In this document: positions 48,930 to 62,560 of the stretch, piece after piece
Numbering within the stretch: the stretch's first letter is position 1
How the letters are laid out: the number at the start of each line of letters is the position of its first letter
Assembly (NCBI GenBank): GCA_024734555.1
Contig: JANPWX010020211.1
Coordinates: 372,001-436,000 of the forward strand
Reading direction: 5' to 3'
Source: Trochalopteron elliotii
Taxonomy: Eukaryota; Chordata; Aves; Passeriformes; Leiothrichidae
DNA length: 64,000 nt
Position numbers and translations under genes: made by a program
Notes under the pieces: model-generated
Databases searched by the model: none
Seen by the model: only the letters and a program-made list of their open reading frames with translations
What the model was told of the DNA's origin: nothing

Positions 48930-49365
48930 TTTGTTGGATACACATTTCATTTCTCCTTGGCCATGTCCCACTGATGGCTCAATTCACTTCCTGTGTAGGA
49001 AAAGTCTGCAATCAATGCACCCAGATCCTCTTCCTCCCTGAATGCTTCCAGCTCCATGTGAGCCTCTGGACAAGATGCCTTAATTCCCAAGTGCCCTGAC
49101 CAAGGGTTTGTGTTATTGACTTTCTATTACCTTGGTCTCCAAAACTGTACAGTTCTTTCTTTTCTAATGTAAAATAACCATCTTTATAGTTCCTCCTAAA
49201 TTTTTGTCATAAGTAGATTTCATTAACATGATCCCATTGTTTATGCCAAAGTCATTAATAAAAAAAAACCAAAACCAAGAAAAAGTAATTCTCTCCAAGT
49301 TAATCCTTGAGGAAATAAGAAGTAGCCTCCAATGTTTTCCATAATGATTCACTCTTGATATATTT
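48930..49365 (-). repeat. CR1-family LINE fragment (ORF2 3' part, antisense on + strand)
   Basis: Several blocks follow the reverse complement of CR1 in order. 'ttggatacacatttc' and 'cccactgatggctcaattca' (48933-48985) match the CR1 ggatacggttggc and cacactgctggctcatgttca blocks. 'cacccagatcctcttcctcc' (about 49018-49037) matches the cacccccaagtccttctcctc block. 'tttttgtcataagtagattt' and 'gatcccattg...gtcattaataaa' (49201-49261) match the ggtgtcatctgcaaactt and gatccc...gtcattgataaa blocks. 'ccttgaggaaataa...gtagcctcc' (about 49305-49330) matches the ccctgaggaacaccactagt block. An A-rich insertion lies at 49258-49285. The element encoded reverse transcriptase in life but is now frame-broken. 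Edges are approximate. Confidence 0.75.
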
Positions 49366-52300
49366 TAAATGGTTCCTTATGTGTTGTGTACATTTTTTAG
49401 CACTTATCATCATATCTCATAATTTGCCATTATTTCTTCCAGCTCCTAACAGTTTCCCAGTGCTAGATTTAAGTTGCAAAGACTCACGAGAAAAGCATAA
49501 AGTATTTAAAATTTCTCGGAAAATTCCTGTATTGAACCTATAAACTGTCTCATCCAATCCACGGGAGATGAATTTTCTCTTTTCTCTATGCCAAGATAGA
49601 TGTAGATCCCAATTGCAGTGAGACTTTGAAGGTAAAGAGCAGACATAACCCCAGAAACAGAACTTTCAAAAATATTCATAATATCCAACAAGTTAAACAG
49701 AAATTAAAAGAACTCCTACAACAAGGAGCTAAAGGTTTTTCAAGGAGGACTGCCTTATGCAAAAAAAAGCCATGATGCACTTCAGATTTCTTAAATGTAC
49801 TTCCTTTATATGTCAGTGTGTCTGAAACAGGTTCTTAATGAAACCTTGTTATGGCCAGTTCTATTTATAAATTCTCAATTTATTTTTGAAATTTTATCAG
49901 CATAAAATCCAGAAAGCAATTCTGTATTTCTATGTTTCATTTAAGAATTCTCTTTGAAAAAGCTCCTAAACAAACATTTAACTCATATAAAGTAGCACCC
50001 TGCATGAAGCTGAGTAAAGCTTCTTTCAATGACTCTCATCCCAACCCCAGCCCCCAGAAAAAAAAAGAAAAAAAACCAAACCTTCTACACAGCCTTTCCA
50101 TGGGAATCCATTCCTGTTCAGGAACGACTGGGGTTCATTGTTCCCTTTCTCACAAATCTACCTTAGCTCTCCCATCACTAGGAAGCATGTTCCCTTACCA
50201 AAGCTCATGCCCTCTATCTTCTCCTTCAAAGACCTTCTAAAATTCCTTTTTATAAGTTCTCTTGCTATTAATAAAACTTTCCACAGCTCCAAACGTCACT
50301 GTTTCACTATTTTAAAAAAATACTGGGAAGCTGTTGCTCTTATCCAGCTTTCTAGAATACTGTACACCACAGAGGACTTTCACTAGAAATGAAATCTCAT
50401 TAAAATTTAACACACACATTAAATAAGAAAATCCTATCAATTCATGGCAAAAATACATAAATATTTTTAGATCATTCGTGATTTCTTATATCAAGACTTA
50501 TTCTATGTTTCATTTCCTCATCTATGATACTGGAGCTGGACTTTATCATTCATGCTCTCTGTAGGCCCAATTCCCAGGGTGTCTTTCTGAGGAGTTCCAC
50601 AGCGTGTCTTTCCAGCTACATGTGTACAGTATCTTGTAGAAAAGGATTTCAATGTTGGATATAGTATTTCAGCACTATTTTAGCATAAATGCTGGTGCAA
50701 AAAGTAACCAAAATAATAGTTTAAGCACTTAATAAATAAAGTACTGTAAGTGAAATGACTTCTTGTATATCCCCTGGGATCCCAGCCACAAATACCAGGA
50801 AGACAGTTTGAGAAGCAGCCACAGAAATAGAAAGTTGGATATCAGATTAAAAATAACCCAGAACAAATGAATAGCAGTCTCATTTAAACTTAGATTAAAG
50901 AGTAAGATTGTCTTATTCTGTAGTGTTAACCACATAAGTCAGATCTCATCATGAGAAGACAACTAGCATCAGTAGCACACAAAAGCCAGTAAGTAACAGC
51001 ACACACAGCAGTAAGATTTCCACAAAAACTGAAAAAAGAAAATGAAAGGTGAAAAAGCACAGACTTCTGTAGAGAAAGAAACTCATGGCAGTGTATTAAA
51101 GTGGATCTTGTAAATGCTGGTCATTGTAATATTGTGGGAGTTTGTCACCACAAGCTTTCTGTAAACTAAGGAGCAGGTGCTTAACAGGGCCACTAGCTAT
51201 ACTGAAAGTTGGAACTTCAATGAAAACAAAAATATGTGAAGGTGAACAGCAGAAAAAGGAATCAATTAATGGTAAATTTTAGCCACAAGATTAATGTAAA
51301 GTAGCTAATCATAGACTGGCAAGGATGAGACCTAGGTACCATAAAAGTAACATTATTACATAAAATTGGATATTGGGTTGCCATATTGGGCTGCAGCTGT
51401 AATTCAACAACACAAATGCTCTGCCTCTGGCAGTGATTTCAAACAGTTCTCCAGAGGCAGCCATAATCCCCAAAATTTACAAGTACAGATTACTCTGCCC
51501 ATACATATTTTTACTTAGATCCCAATGGCTGTATTTTCACCACAAATTAAGATGTGCCCCAAGAACATTTTCAGCACTGGACACGTTCTCCATCCACGTG
51601 GTTAACACAAAAGATAAGAGACACATGAGAGGAGGCTTTGGCCCCTGTTTCATGCAGGGGACTTTTTGCTCCAACAACACAACATTTGTGTATCGTAGAT
51701 GCAGTAATGAAAATAGTTCCTAAGCAGGTACCTCAGAAAACCTAAAGAGCAGAAGGACACCACCCTAGCAAGGAGCTCAAAGACATCTTCATGCTCATAT
51801 CTGGACCACCCAAGCACCTAAACCATTTGTCCAGTCCCCAGCCCATCCTTTAACACAATGACAAAGATTTAAGTACATCATATGCAATCTATGTAAGTTA
51901 TCTTCACTTCTCAACAACTGGGAGAGTGACACAGGTATATAATATCAGCCATCCATCTGCACTTACAAGCTCAGATTCAACATTTTATTTCTTTTCCTCG
52001 AGTGCAAAGAGCTTCTGAGGAAGTGGAAATAGGCCTGATTAAGACCAATCCCAGTAAAACTGGTCCCCAGAAAACTATCCATTCCACTAAAGCCTGTGCA
52101 CACTTCAAATAGCCTTCCTTAGAGCCAGATGTGTGTATGTCTTGGGGAAAAGGGCTTAATCTGATTCTAAACAAACATGTCAGCATAGCAGGAAATCTAC
52201 AGCAAAGTGAGGGAGCTAAAGACATCAGGGCACATCCAAAGTCAACGAGCAATCAGCCAGACCTTCAGTTAATACAAACCAGCCCTATCTTCATTAACTT

Positions 52301-55300
52301 CTTTGGCTCAGAATCATCTTCTAGGCTTACAGCACGCAGACCACACGTGACTTCCTCCGTCAAACTTTTCACAAGCCAAATCTCAGCCTCACCCACCTCC
52401 TTCTCCCACAACCCCTTGGCTGTATCTTGTTCCAACACAGCTGAGCTTCATTACTGCACCCTCCTCAGCCCCGTGAAAACACAACCTACACAAAGCTCAG
52501 CCCTCCTTTGCTTCTTTCTTCATGCTAGAGAAGCTTGAAAGCACCACCTAATGGCACAAATAACATTCCGAATATTAACTTTTTACAGTTTCTAGAGTGT
52601 CCTATCATAAGGAGATACAGCTTCATATAAGTAATTTCAGTGATCCCTTCCCAAAGAATGCAAGGTACAAAAAAGAGAAATATTATTTTATCCCACATCA
52701 AGGAAAAGGCATTGCACTTTACCAAGACATATTTATACAAAGGCATATCTTTCTATATTGTATGTCAGAGCTCACAGATACCCTCAATTTGGCTTAAATA
52801 TGGAGTTCATTAGTGCAGTGACCACAATTCCACATCTGAGTTTAGAAGCAACTGCGTGAACTGTACTGCAGAGAAGTTAACAAGAACAGTTCTACTGTCA
52901 ACTGCACGTGAAAGAAAAAAAATGTGCTGAACAAAACATTTTAAGAACTCAGCTGTGGGCTGCCTTGTATCATCAGTACTTAGTAAACAGAAATTGGAGC
53001 AATGGGAAGCTGTGTGATTGCTTACTTTGCCCCGAGTTTACCACTTGGCTACTGTAATGTTCTCAGCTACTTTCAAGAGAACAAACTAAATGAAAAACTG
53101 TGATTTCATTCACAAGTTGGGAGTGGATTTTGGCAGGACACTAGAGATTGCTGTGGTCAACCTCTGACACTGAAGTAATCTGCCTGTTACTTTATTCAAT
53201 CCTGAGCAGAAGACATAAACACCCTTCCTGCATACATTCACTCCATAAGCAGCCAGAACAGGAGTCAGTGGTCTGTGTATGCCTATTTACATCCTTTATA
53301 TTTTAGTATCTAAACATGCCCACACATGGCACATCAGAATTAATAGAACTGATATTGCTCCAGCACCATCCAATATTTTTATCTTTGTAAAATGAAATTA
53401 TGCAGCAGGAACAGATGATATTCTACTGCTAGCTAGTAAGAATTATATCTTCCCACCTAGAGAGTTTCTTTTATGCAAAAATCCTCATAATATTATAATA
53501 CTTCTGCAGGTAGAGAAATCAAGAAAAGAAGAAACTAAAGCATATAATCACATTCTACTGTAAGTCAGTAGCAGATCTAGAAACATAATTCAGTATCCCA
53601 GCACTGTTCCAAAATTTTATTTACTTATCTGTATATAAAGCATATGGAATGTCACAACTCTAAGCAAAGCAATAGCATGGCTGGACTTTATCTTCCCCAG
53701 CTCAAATCTCTCTCAGATGAAAACTTAGATACTGGCAATGCCATTCTTCTGATTCCAAATGCTCAATCTGACTTTATTAAAAGAAACTCAAACCAAACCA
53801 AGCAATTTCCTTTTTGAAAGTGAATACCCTTAATTGGGGTTTCCAGCACTGTGCAGGAATATAAGTTGCCTACATGCACTAGAGGTTGGAAATACCACAT
53901 GGAAATAAAAATGGTGAGAGAATAAGAGTCATAAGAAAGAATGTCTTTTTACTTCAAAAGCATCAGTATTAAAAGTGAGGGTGTTGGAACTATTTTATCA
54001 TATACAGGAACTTTCTTCCATATGGAATTCAGAGTACCCAGGAGGATATGAACTTTAAATACCAAATGCATGACAACCAAATATTCACATGTCACACGGC
54101 CTCCACAGACGCAAAGGAAAAACAATGGTTATTTCCCATTAAAAATAATCAAATATTAATTAAAACATGAATGTTCCTGCACAATCTTTAATATCCTTTT
54201 TTTCCTAGTCATTGAGATACTGATGTCTCTAGCTAGGATTTTTTTTTAAATTTAAATCTTAAAAATCTCTTATTCTGATCCCTATTTTGTTTTCCATTTG
54301 ATTCTGCTGTAGTATCTGTCTTTGCAAAGTGGCTATTAAATAAAGCTTTATTTACCTACTTCAAAATAAGCTGGTACTGAAGATGTTTCCACAAAACAGC
54401 TAGCAAAAAACTGCACCTGTAAATCCTTATTGCTTAATACTAGAGTTTCTCTATACAGATTTATTGTCATGTTTTTCCCATATGAAGATCTGCTTTGGGC
54501 AAGTTTCACTCCTCTTTGAAGCCTCAGAGTTTTCACTAAGACCAAATCCAATGCAGTTTGAAGTTTAACAAGGGCTTTGGAGTTTACAGTGAAATCTATT
54601 TCTGTTTGACTTCTCCATACTAACTATATCTTAGTTTCATATTTGCTTTGTTTGAAATTTTTATCCTGGTTGCACAGAAGAAATAATAACTAAATTAATA
54701 GAGAAGCAATTTGAGCCTGGTATCATTAATGATCAGTTACTGAAGGAAGAGTTCAATCCCTTTCTTACAGATTGTAACATTTTTAAACCATGTTTTGACT
54801 TTTCTATAGGATTTTCTGTTTATATGCACTAAACCACAACAATTTTTAGCATACTGAGAACTGTTTATATATCTTGTATTTAAGAAGTGCTTGCTGTGTT
54901 TATGTTTAAATCAGATAACACAGATGGCTTCCCCCTCCACAACTCTATAATAAATCTAAATTGTAACTCCCCATTTTTTTACTGCCTTGACAAGAATCCT
55001 TTGAAATTGTCATCTATTTTATTTAAAGGATTTTTTCAGTTTTCCCATGTTAAAAGAAATCTCCTGGGAGGGAATAAAAGGCACTTTCAAAACAAAGAAG
55101 TTCCATTAATAGAAAAATATTTTAAAATTATAAAAAGGGAGTAGATTCAGAACTTACTATTTTTTGCCTCCAGATTGAGCCTAGACGTTTGTTCTTTTTT
55201 TTATGGGTTTTTATTCTTTTAACTAATATAAATTGGGCTAGTAGGAAGCAATAGTTTGCTTAGATTTTATAGAATGCATTTTAACTGAAGAATGAAACTG

Positions 55301-56708
55301 AAGAATGTTAAAGCCTGGTTTTGTTCCAGCTTCACCAGTTCCACTCATGGTATGATTATCCATGACTTAGCAGGCAGAGGACTGGAAACTGGAAAATCCA
55401 TGCTCTACTTTTGTTTCTGTCACTGTCTGTTGCTTCACGTGAGTTTCTCTAAAATTCACTGGCATTATAGAAGGAGCATATTATTCGTGTTCCTTCATTC
55501 ATTCACACAAATTTCATGTGCAGCAGCCAAGAGCCAAGAAAGAGCTTGGGCTTCCCAAGACTTTGTAAGCCATCAAAACAAGCAGCAAGCCTGGGAGAAA
55601 CCATCAGGTCAGACTTCACATGGACAGCTCTGGAGTGTCCTCCTGTCCAGAGGTGGAAATGTAGAGATAATGGAGGGAGGCCAAGCTTCATCAGTTTTAT
55701 TGCTCAGAAAGTGCTCAGATGCAGAAGTCAACCCACAAAAGAGACATTACACACATTGCAGACTTTTTATTGTTTGTATTGAAGCAGGGAAGGATGTCTT
55801 TTCCTTTAAAGTATTTACTCAGTTCTTACAACAATGAAAATGGGCATTACACTAGAAAGTGACCCAAGAACAAAAAATTGACAAACCATATAGAGAGTAT
55901 AGAGCTCAATGTCTACCCAGGCATACATGCTTGCCACCATTCATGTTTCCACGTTGCCAGGAGCCAGCAAGGCTGCTGGCAGTGCTGATTTTTTTTTCCA
56001 TATTACATTTTCCCCTCATGAATCAATGCTTATGATTTTATTTTAGCCAGGCTTGAGGGGGGTTAGAAGCAGCAACTGGTCTATAAAGTCTCCATTATTC
56101 TGAACATATAAAGGAACCAAATATCAATTTAATAGTACAGCAGTGCACCTGAGAGTCCAGCCATCCTTTCACATCACTCCATCTGATGAAATACATCCTG
56201 ATTTTCCTGATTTAAACCAGTATGAAGGTTGAATCAGATTAAGATTGGCAAAACATACTTAAAGCTCCATGGAGCTGAACAGGAGATTACGTATGGTCTG
56301 TAAGAAGTAAAAATTAAGAGATCACATCTAAAAAAGAAGACATAAGGACTCCCAGGTTTTAGCTTAGTTGAAATCTGCATGTTTGCTAAATGACCAGAGT
56401 TTGTAAATGATGCTCTAGAAGAAAACAATGCCTTCACAAGTGATACCAGCTGAAACCGTGCAAAGATTTGTCCCTCACTCTGGGAAAACCTGCTTCAGGC
56501 TGAGTCTCTCATCCTGTAGTTCAAGATTGTCCTAATTACTGCCCTGCAATATTTCTGAACAGGCACAACCTATTCCATGAAAACAGATCATCTAAATGGC
56601 ATAAAATCTGTAGAAATTGCCCATAGAGAAAAAAAGAATTACCTGAAAAAATATCAGTGTTTACAGAAGGCCACCATTAACTCATCATAAAAAGAAAAAT
56701 ACTGGCTG
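49366..56708. other. AT-rich non-coding stretch
   Basis: More than 7 kb without a supported gene. The longer frames, 135 codons at 52131-52538 (+) and 181 codons at 55292-55837 (+), contain no domain I recognise; the second overlaps frames on both strands in a GC-richer patch. An A-run/C-rich tract lies at 50038-50085. Runs of T/A around 54238-54270 and 55194-55215 are simple sequence. Confidence 0.5.
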
Positions 56709-56715
56709 TAGTTAT

Positions 56716-56752
56716 TCAGAGAATGCAGCTCACCAAGAATACCTTTTCTAAA
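56716..56752 (+). repeat. Exact 37-bp direct repeat, copy 1
   Basis: Identical over 37 bases to 58769-58805, with no similarity in the flanks. The repeat starts 'tcagagaatgcagctcacca' and ends 'ttttctaaa'. This copy is bracketed by 7-bp inverted repeats, TAGTTAT at 56709-56715 and ATAACTA at 56752-56758, the last base of the repeat being shared. It is not simple sequence, so a chance origin is very unlikely. I do not recognise it as a known transposon. Confidence 0.95.
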
Positions 56753-56758
56753 TAACTA

Positions 56759-58768
56759 AGAGATCTCTTGTGCCAAGACGGAAAACACATTATTTTAAAG
56801 TTGGCCAGGTCAATGGAATACATGTTTGGAAACATATAGGCTGTGTAGAAATAATGAAATCTTTCCATCCCCTTCACATATTTTGGTATATTTAATTCAG
56901 ATAAATTTTGCAATGGAAAAAAACTTGTCATGTATTTTCTGGGTCATTTCTATTGGTTGCCTCCTTTTTCTTAAAATGTTTATGTCTCTCCCTTTCTCCA
57001 AGTGTTACAATCTCACTATAAAAATCAGGTATTGCTTAACAGTTAAAGGATCCTGTTCTAAATAATTTGACAAACTTCTGGAAGAAGCACTTGAAGAGGC
57101 CCAAGCGATTCAGTGCCAAATCCCCTTCTAGTTCCATGCTCAGTAGAGGAGCTGGCAGGACACATCAAAATTACAACCATGCCATGTTATTTCATAAGAA
57201 CTCCATCTTGAAGACCCTTTTAGGATTATTGTGCATTACTCCGTCAGTCTGCAAACCAGGCCGTTCTTAAATAAAAGACTAGGGTGGCAGTGACAGTCTC
57301 CTTATGAACATCATAAACTCTTTATGACACTTCCATGGATACCTCTTGGGTTATTTTATAGTTCTGCCACTAAAAGCAAAAGTTCCACAAATAGATTTAG
57401 TTGGTAATACAAGACAGTGAAGTACAAAGCCTAAGAGGATCAGATGCAATTTCATCTTTAAAACGTTTCAGTTGACTTTATTGATTCTAGAATTTACTAT
57501 TTGATTTTATTGCACAGCAACGAGACCACATGTGAAGCAAGAACCCTTTCATAAAAGGCCAGATATATCTTTTTATACCATTTCTACATTGTCGTTAATT
57601 CTTAACAGTTTAGTAAAAAAGGCAGATCACTACATGAAGATATGCATCATGGCAAGTAGCTCCAATGATTCAGCACTGATAAAGTCAGACATGGATGACA
57701 TGTCAAAGGCCTCTCCACAATTAAGCTCTGTTTAAAACCTTGTAGAAACTATTTTAGCACATGCAAACAACTTTTAAAAGGCCTCTTAGCCAAGAAATTA
57801 CATTGGCTGTTCACTATTGAGTACAGATCAGGAGACCACAGGACTGCAGAACAGAGAGCACCTTCTTGTACACTGGGTAGGGTCCCATGTTTCCAGGGCT
57901 GGAATGCACTTTCACAAGGGTAAACCACTTTGCCTTCAAAACGGGAGTACAACTAGGGCTCTCATTTAATTACATGGATTTTGGCCAATAGAATACTTAC
58001 AGAACCAAGCATTTGAGAAGTTTTATTTCTGTTTATATTCCCACAAAGAAAGAGGGGAAACTTTAAACCATGCCTTATGCTAGTAGAAGTGAAGGTAAAG
58101 CACTTAACTGCCTCTCTGCTTCCAGACATTCATTAGGCTGGCTTTACCCGAGCAAAATAACAGATAAAAGTGGTTGGACCCATTTTTTTAACAACATTTG
58201 TTAGCAACAGCTTTCCACAACAACTTTTTCCCAGAAAATCCATCAATTAATTTTCTTTTTATCATCATCACCTTTTTCTTCTACTTAAGCATGCTTGCAG
58301 ATGCATGCGTAAGTAAGAGAAAAATCAGTTCCTGCATCACAGAATAGAGAACACAAAATTCACAGAGACAAGACTTGGAATTTGCAGATCTACACAGAAA
58401 TCCCCACCACTCACACTGCTGGCTGGTGATACCTGTGGCCTCCCTGCTCTCCTCACAAGACATGGAGCACACACTCCCTGCCTTCAGGCCTAACACAGAA
58501 AGGCCGTGTGTCAGGCATAAAGAGTTAGGAAAGTAGAAGTGGCTTCTTTTTTCCACAAAACAGCACATGCAAAAATTGACTGAGACCACGTTTCATACAG
58601 GAAGCTCCTGCTCCAAAGCCTCTAACATAGCAACTCTAACATAAAAGTTTCCTGAAATGCATCTTCCTTTCTTAAAAAAATATTATGAAAACAGATTCTC
58701 TCAGAATTCAATACAAAGTTCTAATTAAAATCTTCCATGATTTTTTGGTTTCAGGCAGGCAACCATCA
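56759..58768. other. Non-coding stretch between the two 37-bp repeats
   Basis: Short chance frames only. No sign that this interval is itself a mobile element: I see no terminal repeats beyond the 37-mer, no long open frame and no recognisable transposon sequence. Confidence 0.5.
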
Positions 58769-58805
58769 TCAGAGAATGCAGCTCACCAAGAATACCTTTT
58801 CTAAA
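58769..58805 (+). repeat. Exact 37-bp direct repeat, copy 2
   Basis: Second copy of the 37-mer, 2,053 bp downstream in the same orientation. Its flanks (catca before, acaatgg after) differ from those of copy 1, and the 7-bp inverted bracket is absent. On the minus strand it falls within a 61-codon frame at 58725-58910, which I do not believe is coding. Confidence 0.95.
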
Positions 58806-59878
58806 ACAATGGCACACTAGAGCACACCAAAATATGGCAATGTTGCAACCATCTGAAAGAGGCACAGGAAACAAAGATCCAGCTCCTGGTCTGCGCTCCA
58901 GAACACTCAAGAGCAGCCCACAGCTCCTGCTCTCTAATAATTCATTTGGTACTTACAGTTAACTGGACCAAAATCTTGATCCTGTTCAAGTCAGTAGTGT
59001 AAGTCCCAAGTCTCTGCTCTTCTGTAGCCCTCCGGCCCCAGTTTAGCTTGGGGATATTCCAATAAAAAAGATTTGAACATTTCAAATGTGCCTATTACTA
59101 TCCATCAGTAGGACAAATTTATAGTTCTCCTGAATGCCTGGTATTAATCACAAGAAATAAGAATAATTTACCCCATATAGCCATTCAGGAGCTAAGTGGT
59201 TTTCCCTGGAAACACCAGCTTTATTGTGTTGTGGGGTACAGAAGAAAGCCTTAAAACATCAGCTTCTGAATTGGATTTGGAGACTTTCTGAAATAAAATC
59301 TCATCTCCCTTAGTGAATTTAATAATTGATCCAAACACTTTTCTTGAAAGTTATTTTTCTTCTGGCCCAGACAAAGGTACTAAGAGTCCTGAATCATCCA
59401 TTCATTTTTTCATTTTTCACACATTTAAACTTAAATCTCATGACGCCAAGGGGAAATGACCACACAAGTGTGATGGACTGTCAAAGAAAAAAGCATCACT
59501 TTATCTTTATGGTGTTTCTGAGACCCAAGTGTTCCCTTTAAAGGCTTTAATAAAGATTTCACTTCGATTTTTTTTTTAATTTTAACTCTTAATTAAATGC
59601 TGACTGTGTTTCCAGTAATAATGCAAGAAAAAAGATCCTATCAGATTGTCTTCAGTGTACGAATTAACAGCTCTCCCTCAGTGAATCAAAGTTCCCTGAT
59701 ACCAATCAAGAAAAAAAATCAGAAGACAGTGACCAATTCCAAAAAAAAGTACTTTGCTTTCCTACACAAGCATGAAAATAAATGAGTTCGTTTTCTAAAT
59801 TAAAACGTCCACCCACACTGTAACTGAAATAAAGAATACTTCTGGAAACAAGAGTGTGGAATATGAGGAAGGTTAACA
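58806..59878. other. Non-coding stretch
   Basis: Nothing recognised. T-rich run at about 59570-59580. Chance frames at 59326-59541 and 59597-59785. Confidence 0.5.
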
Positions 59879-59894
59879 ATTCTGTGATTCTATT
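59879..59894 (+). repeat. Possible CR1 3'-tail octamers (ATTCTGTG ATTCTATT)
   Basis: CR1 elements end in short ATTCTATG-type octamer repeats, and two adjacent octamers of that type occur here. The sequence upstream does not resemble a CR1 3' untranslated region, so this is either a much-truncated relic or chance. Confidence 0.28.
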
Positions 59895-61650
59895 AACACA
59901 TTATGTGTGTCAGGCAGAGCTCAGACACCAGCTGCAGGGTCTTGCCAGCCACAGCACAGATCCCACCCATCAGTATGGGACATTAACGAGGACTTTAAAT
60001 TGACTAAACTTCTGCAGCTTTCAAATAACCTGAAAATTGCTAAAGGTTTTCTTTTTCCCTTAACATCTTTTGTGTGATATGCCACTGTTTTGCTCAGTTA
60101 CAAAGCACAAATATAATTCCACTAACACATTCCCATATGTGGGTAGAAGCTCTGCCATGCTTCAAGTACTGTAGGTACAACAAGAAATTCAAAGAATTTT
60201 AATTTCTTGCCCTGTTCCTAATAATAAACATGCCTCGTACCTCTTTTAAAAGCAGACAATTTACATTACTCTTTAAATTCCCCTGGCCCCATGACTCTAA
60301 ACCTTTATCTGCATCACTACTCTCAAACATATTACTGACATTTAATACTTAAGGGAGAAGGAAAGCCTTGACCTCCTTCTGAGGAAGTTGTTCATCACTG
60401 GATTTTATCCAAGGGGAATGTTAACAATGATACAGAAAAGTGGTTAACCATTTTTCTTAAAAAGCATCTCCTCTTAAGGATATGCTTTCGTCTTATGGTG
60501 GGAAATACACTAAAAGCCAACATATTAACCCTGGTTTGTTTGTATGAACTCTTATCTTCAAATATGAACACACAGCTACAAAGTTACTCTACCTGACAGG
60601 TGAGGCATTGGTCCAACATGTCCACCCAAGAAAAAAGTAAAATTTGAACTGATTATGTGAGGCATAGAACCAGGCCCCATGCATACACTGCAAACATACT
60701 CCACATGGCAGCACTGAGAGAAACTCTTGGGAAGAGCACACGAGCACACTGTCTTGAGCACCTCTGCTTTACCCAGTATCTATGATTTACCTCCATTAGT
60801 AATGTCAGAGGACACACCTCTGCCTATTCCCTTTAACATCCCAGCAGATGCAGGATGTGGCCTCTCCCTCCCTCTCAATAACATTCCTGAGGCTAACCGA
60901 TATTTTGTTGGCTTTTTTGACCACCACCACTGACACGGCAATTTTAGAAAACTGTAAATGATGGCTTAATGATCTCTTTCCTGAGTTTTAACTGCCAGCC
61001 CCAAGTCTGAAATCATGCAGGTGTTATCTATGCTGCTCTCCCTGAAGCTTTATCTCCTGCCCTTTTGTCCACTCACACAGTCATGTAGAGTTCCCTCCCC
61101 ACGTGCTCTAAGAGTCAGTCAGTCACTGTGGTCACAAAACAGACAGGTTAAGACATATCTGGTAACTGAGTGGAAAAAATGGATAAAGGGAAATCCACAG
61201 GGTTGTTCTTGTTATAACTGAGAATTTTTGTTCAGAGTGATAATAGGCAATTATTATTTTATTATTAGATTGGTAAATTAGGAATTTAATAAAAAAGTTG
61301 TTCCTTTCATTCACTAAGTGACTAGGACTCACAGTTGAAGGAATAAATCAGATTTGCTATGTCTAGAAGGCTTAGGAAAAAAAATGTATTTCTTTCAGTC
61401 ATTGAAATCTCAGGAATGAGATGGTGGCATTAGTCTAGAAAGGGTAACACAAGCGACCTGTTACTATTATCATATTCTTTATTTGGCTAGTATTGGAAAA
61501 AGTGCAGGTCACTTTTGCAAACCTCATGGGGTTCTGCTAAAAAAAAGAACTCTAGCACTGTCTCCACAGCTGCTCACTCAGTGAATACCTACCACAGGAA
61601 GGTCAGTTCCTACATTCTGGCTTTGGCCACACTTGTACCACCTGAGGTTA
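59895..61650. other. Non-coding stretch
   Basis: No gene or named repeat recognised; chance frames only (60576-60933 on both strands, 61015-61332 on both strands). Confidence 0.5.
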
Positions 61651-61970
61651 ACTTGGACAGCAGCTCGCATACAGCACAACAAGGTCAAATACAGGTCCCA
61701 AGATATTGCTCCACAGAAACAATAAATAAAGCTGGAAAAACGTGACCCACAGTGTGAGATTTGGCAGCTTTTTATAGCTCCATCCCTGCAGCAGCTGTGC
61801 CCTTGGAAAGGCAGAGCTGCACTGCCAGTGGGAGCAGGCAGGAGAGCTGCAGGGGAGTCACTCAGGAAGGAAGAATTCCTCTCCTCTGCTGCTCTCTCAG
61901 GACAGTAACCCTGCTCTCTCACACCCACCGTGCTGGAAAACAGAGCAGAGCCACAGAAGACTCTCACTAG
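61651..61970. other. GC-richer block with AATAAATAAA
   Basis: Overlapping polyadenylation hexamers on the plus strand at 61721-61726 and 61725-61730 ('caataaataaagctgg') are followed by a GC-richer segment (61775-61960). The 152-codon minus frame at 61578-62036 and plus frames here are in a stop-poor patch and match nothing I know. It may be a transcript 3' end or a decayed repeat. Confidence 0.2.
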
Positions 61971-62560
61971 AATTTTTAAAGGAAGTTCATTTAATCCATT
62001 TTTGAGTCTCTCCATTACTTTCCTTTTGCTACCCAACTCTGATTAAGAGGAAGGTGCACTATGAGTCCTTTGTTTTAAGAAAAAAGAACCAAAAGACAAT
62101 CTCCTTTTTTACCATACTGTAAAGGAATTCATTTACTCAGCTTTGAAGCAATAAGTAATTTTATGGGTGTTAAATGAAGTCCTTATTTTCCAATAGAGAT
62201 GTTTACACGAATGAAGGCAGATTACACAATAAAAATGTCCAGTTACACCCCTAAATAATGTCCAATTACAAGATTTTGCTGTTTGGGACCTATTTTGCAA
62301 TATGTTTAATACTGCTGTACTACAATATATTTAAAATCTTTTGCTTTCTGAGGCATTACTGGTACGTCGTCTCTTGCATTTTAGAAATGAATTATTCAGC
62401 AATTCATTAAATAAATTGGACAAATCAGATTCTAGCACAGCATGTAGTAGAATAGACTCCAGTCACTGGTATTTATGATGCTTTGCAACTGAGAGTAAAC
62501 AGGCTTTTCCCAATTATATTTATGATCTTTTATTATTTTTAATCTCATTTATATACATAG

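Noticed and set aside
52131..52538. 135-codon plus-strand open frame
   Set aside because: Ser/Thr-rich low-information peptide with no domain; nothing in the flanks supports an exon.
55292..55837. 181-codon plus-strand open frame
   Set aside because: No recognisable domain, and it overlaps open frames on both strands in the same GC-richer patch. A stop-poor stretch explains it better than a gene.
61578..62036. 152-codon minus-strand open frame
   Set aside because: Same reasons: GC-richer patch, overlapping frames on the other strand, no family similarity, no splice context.
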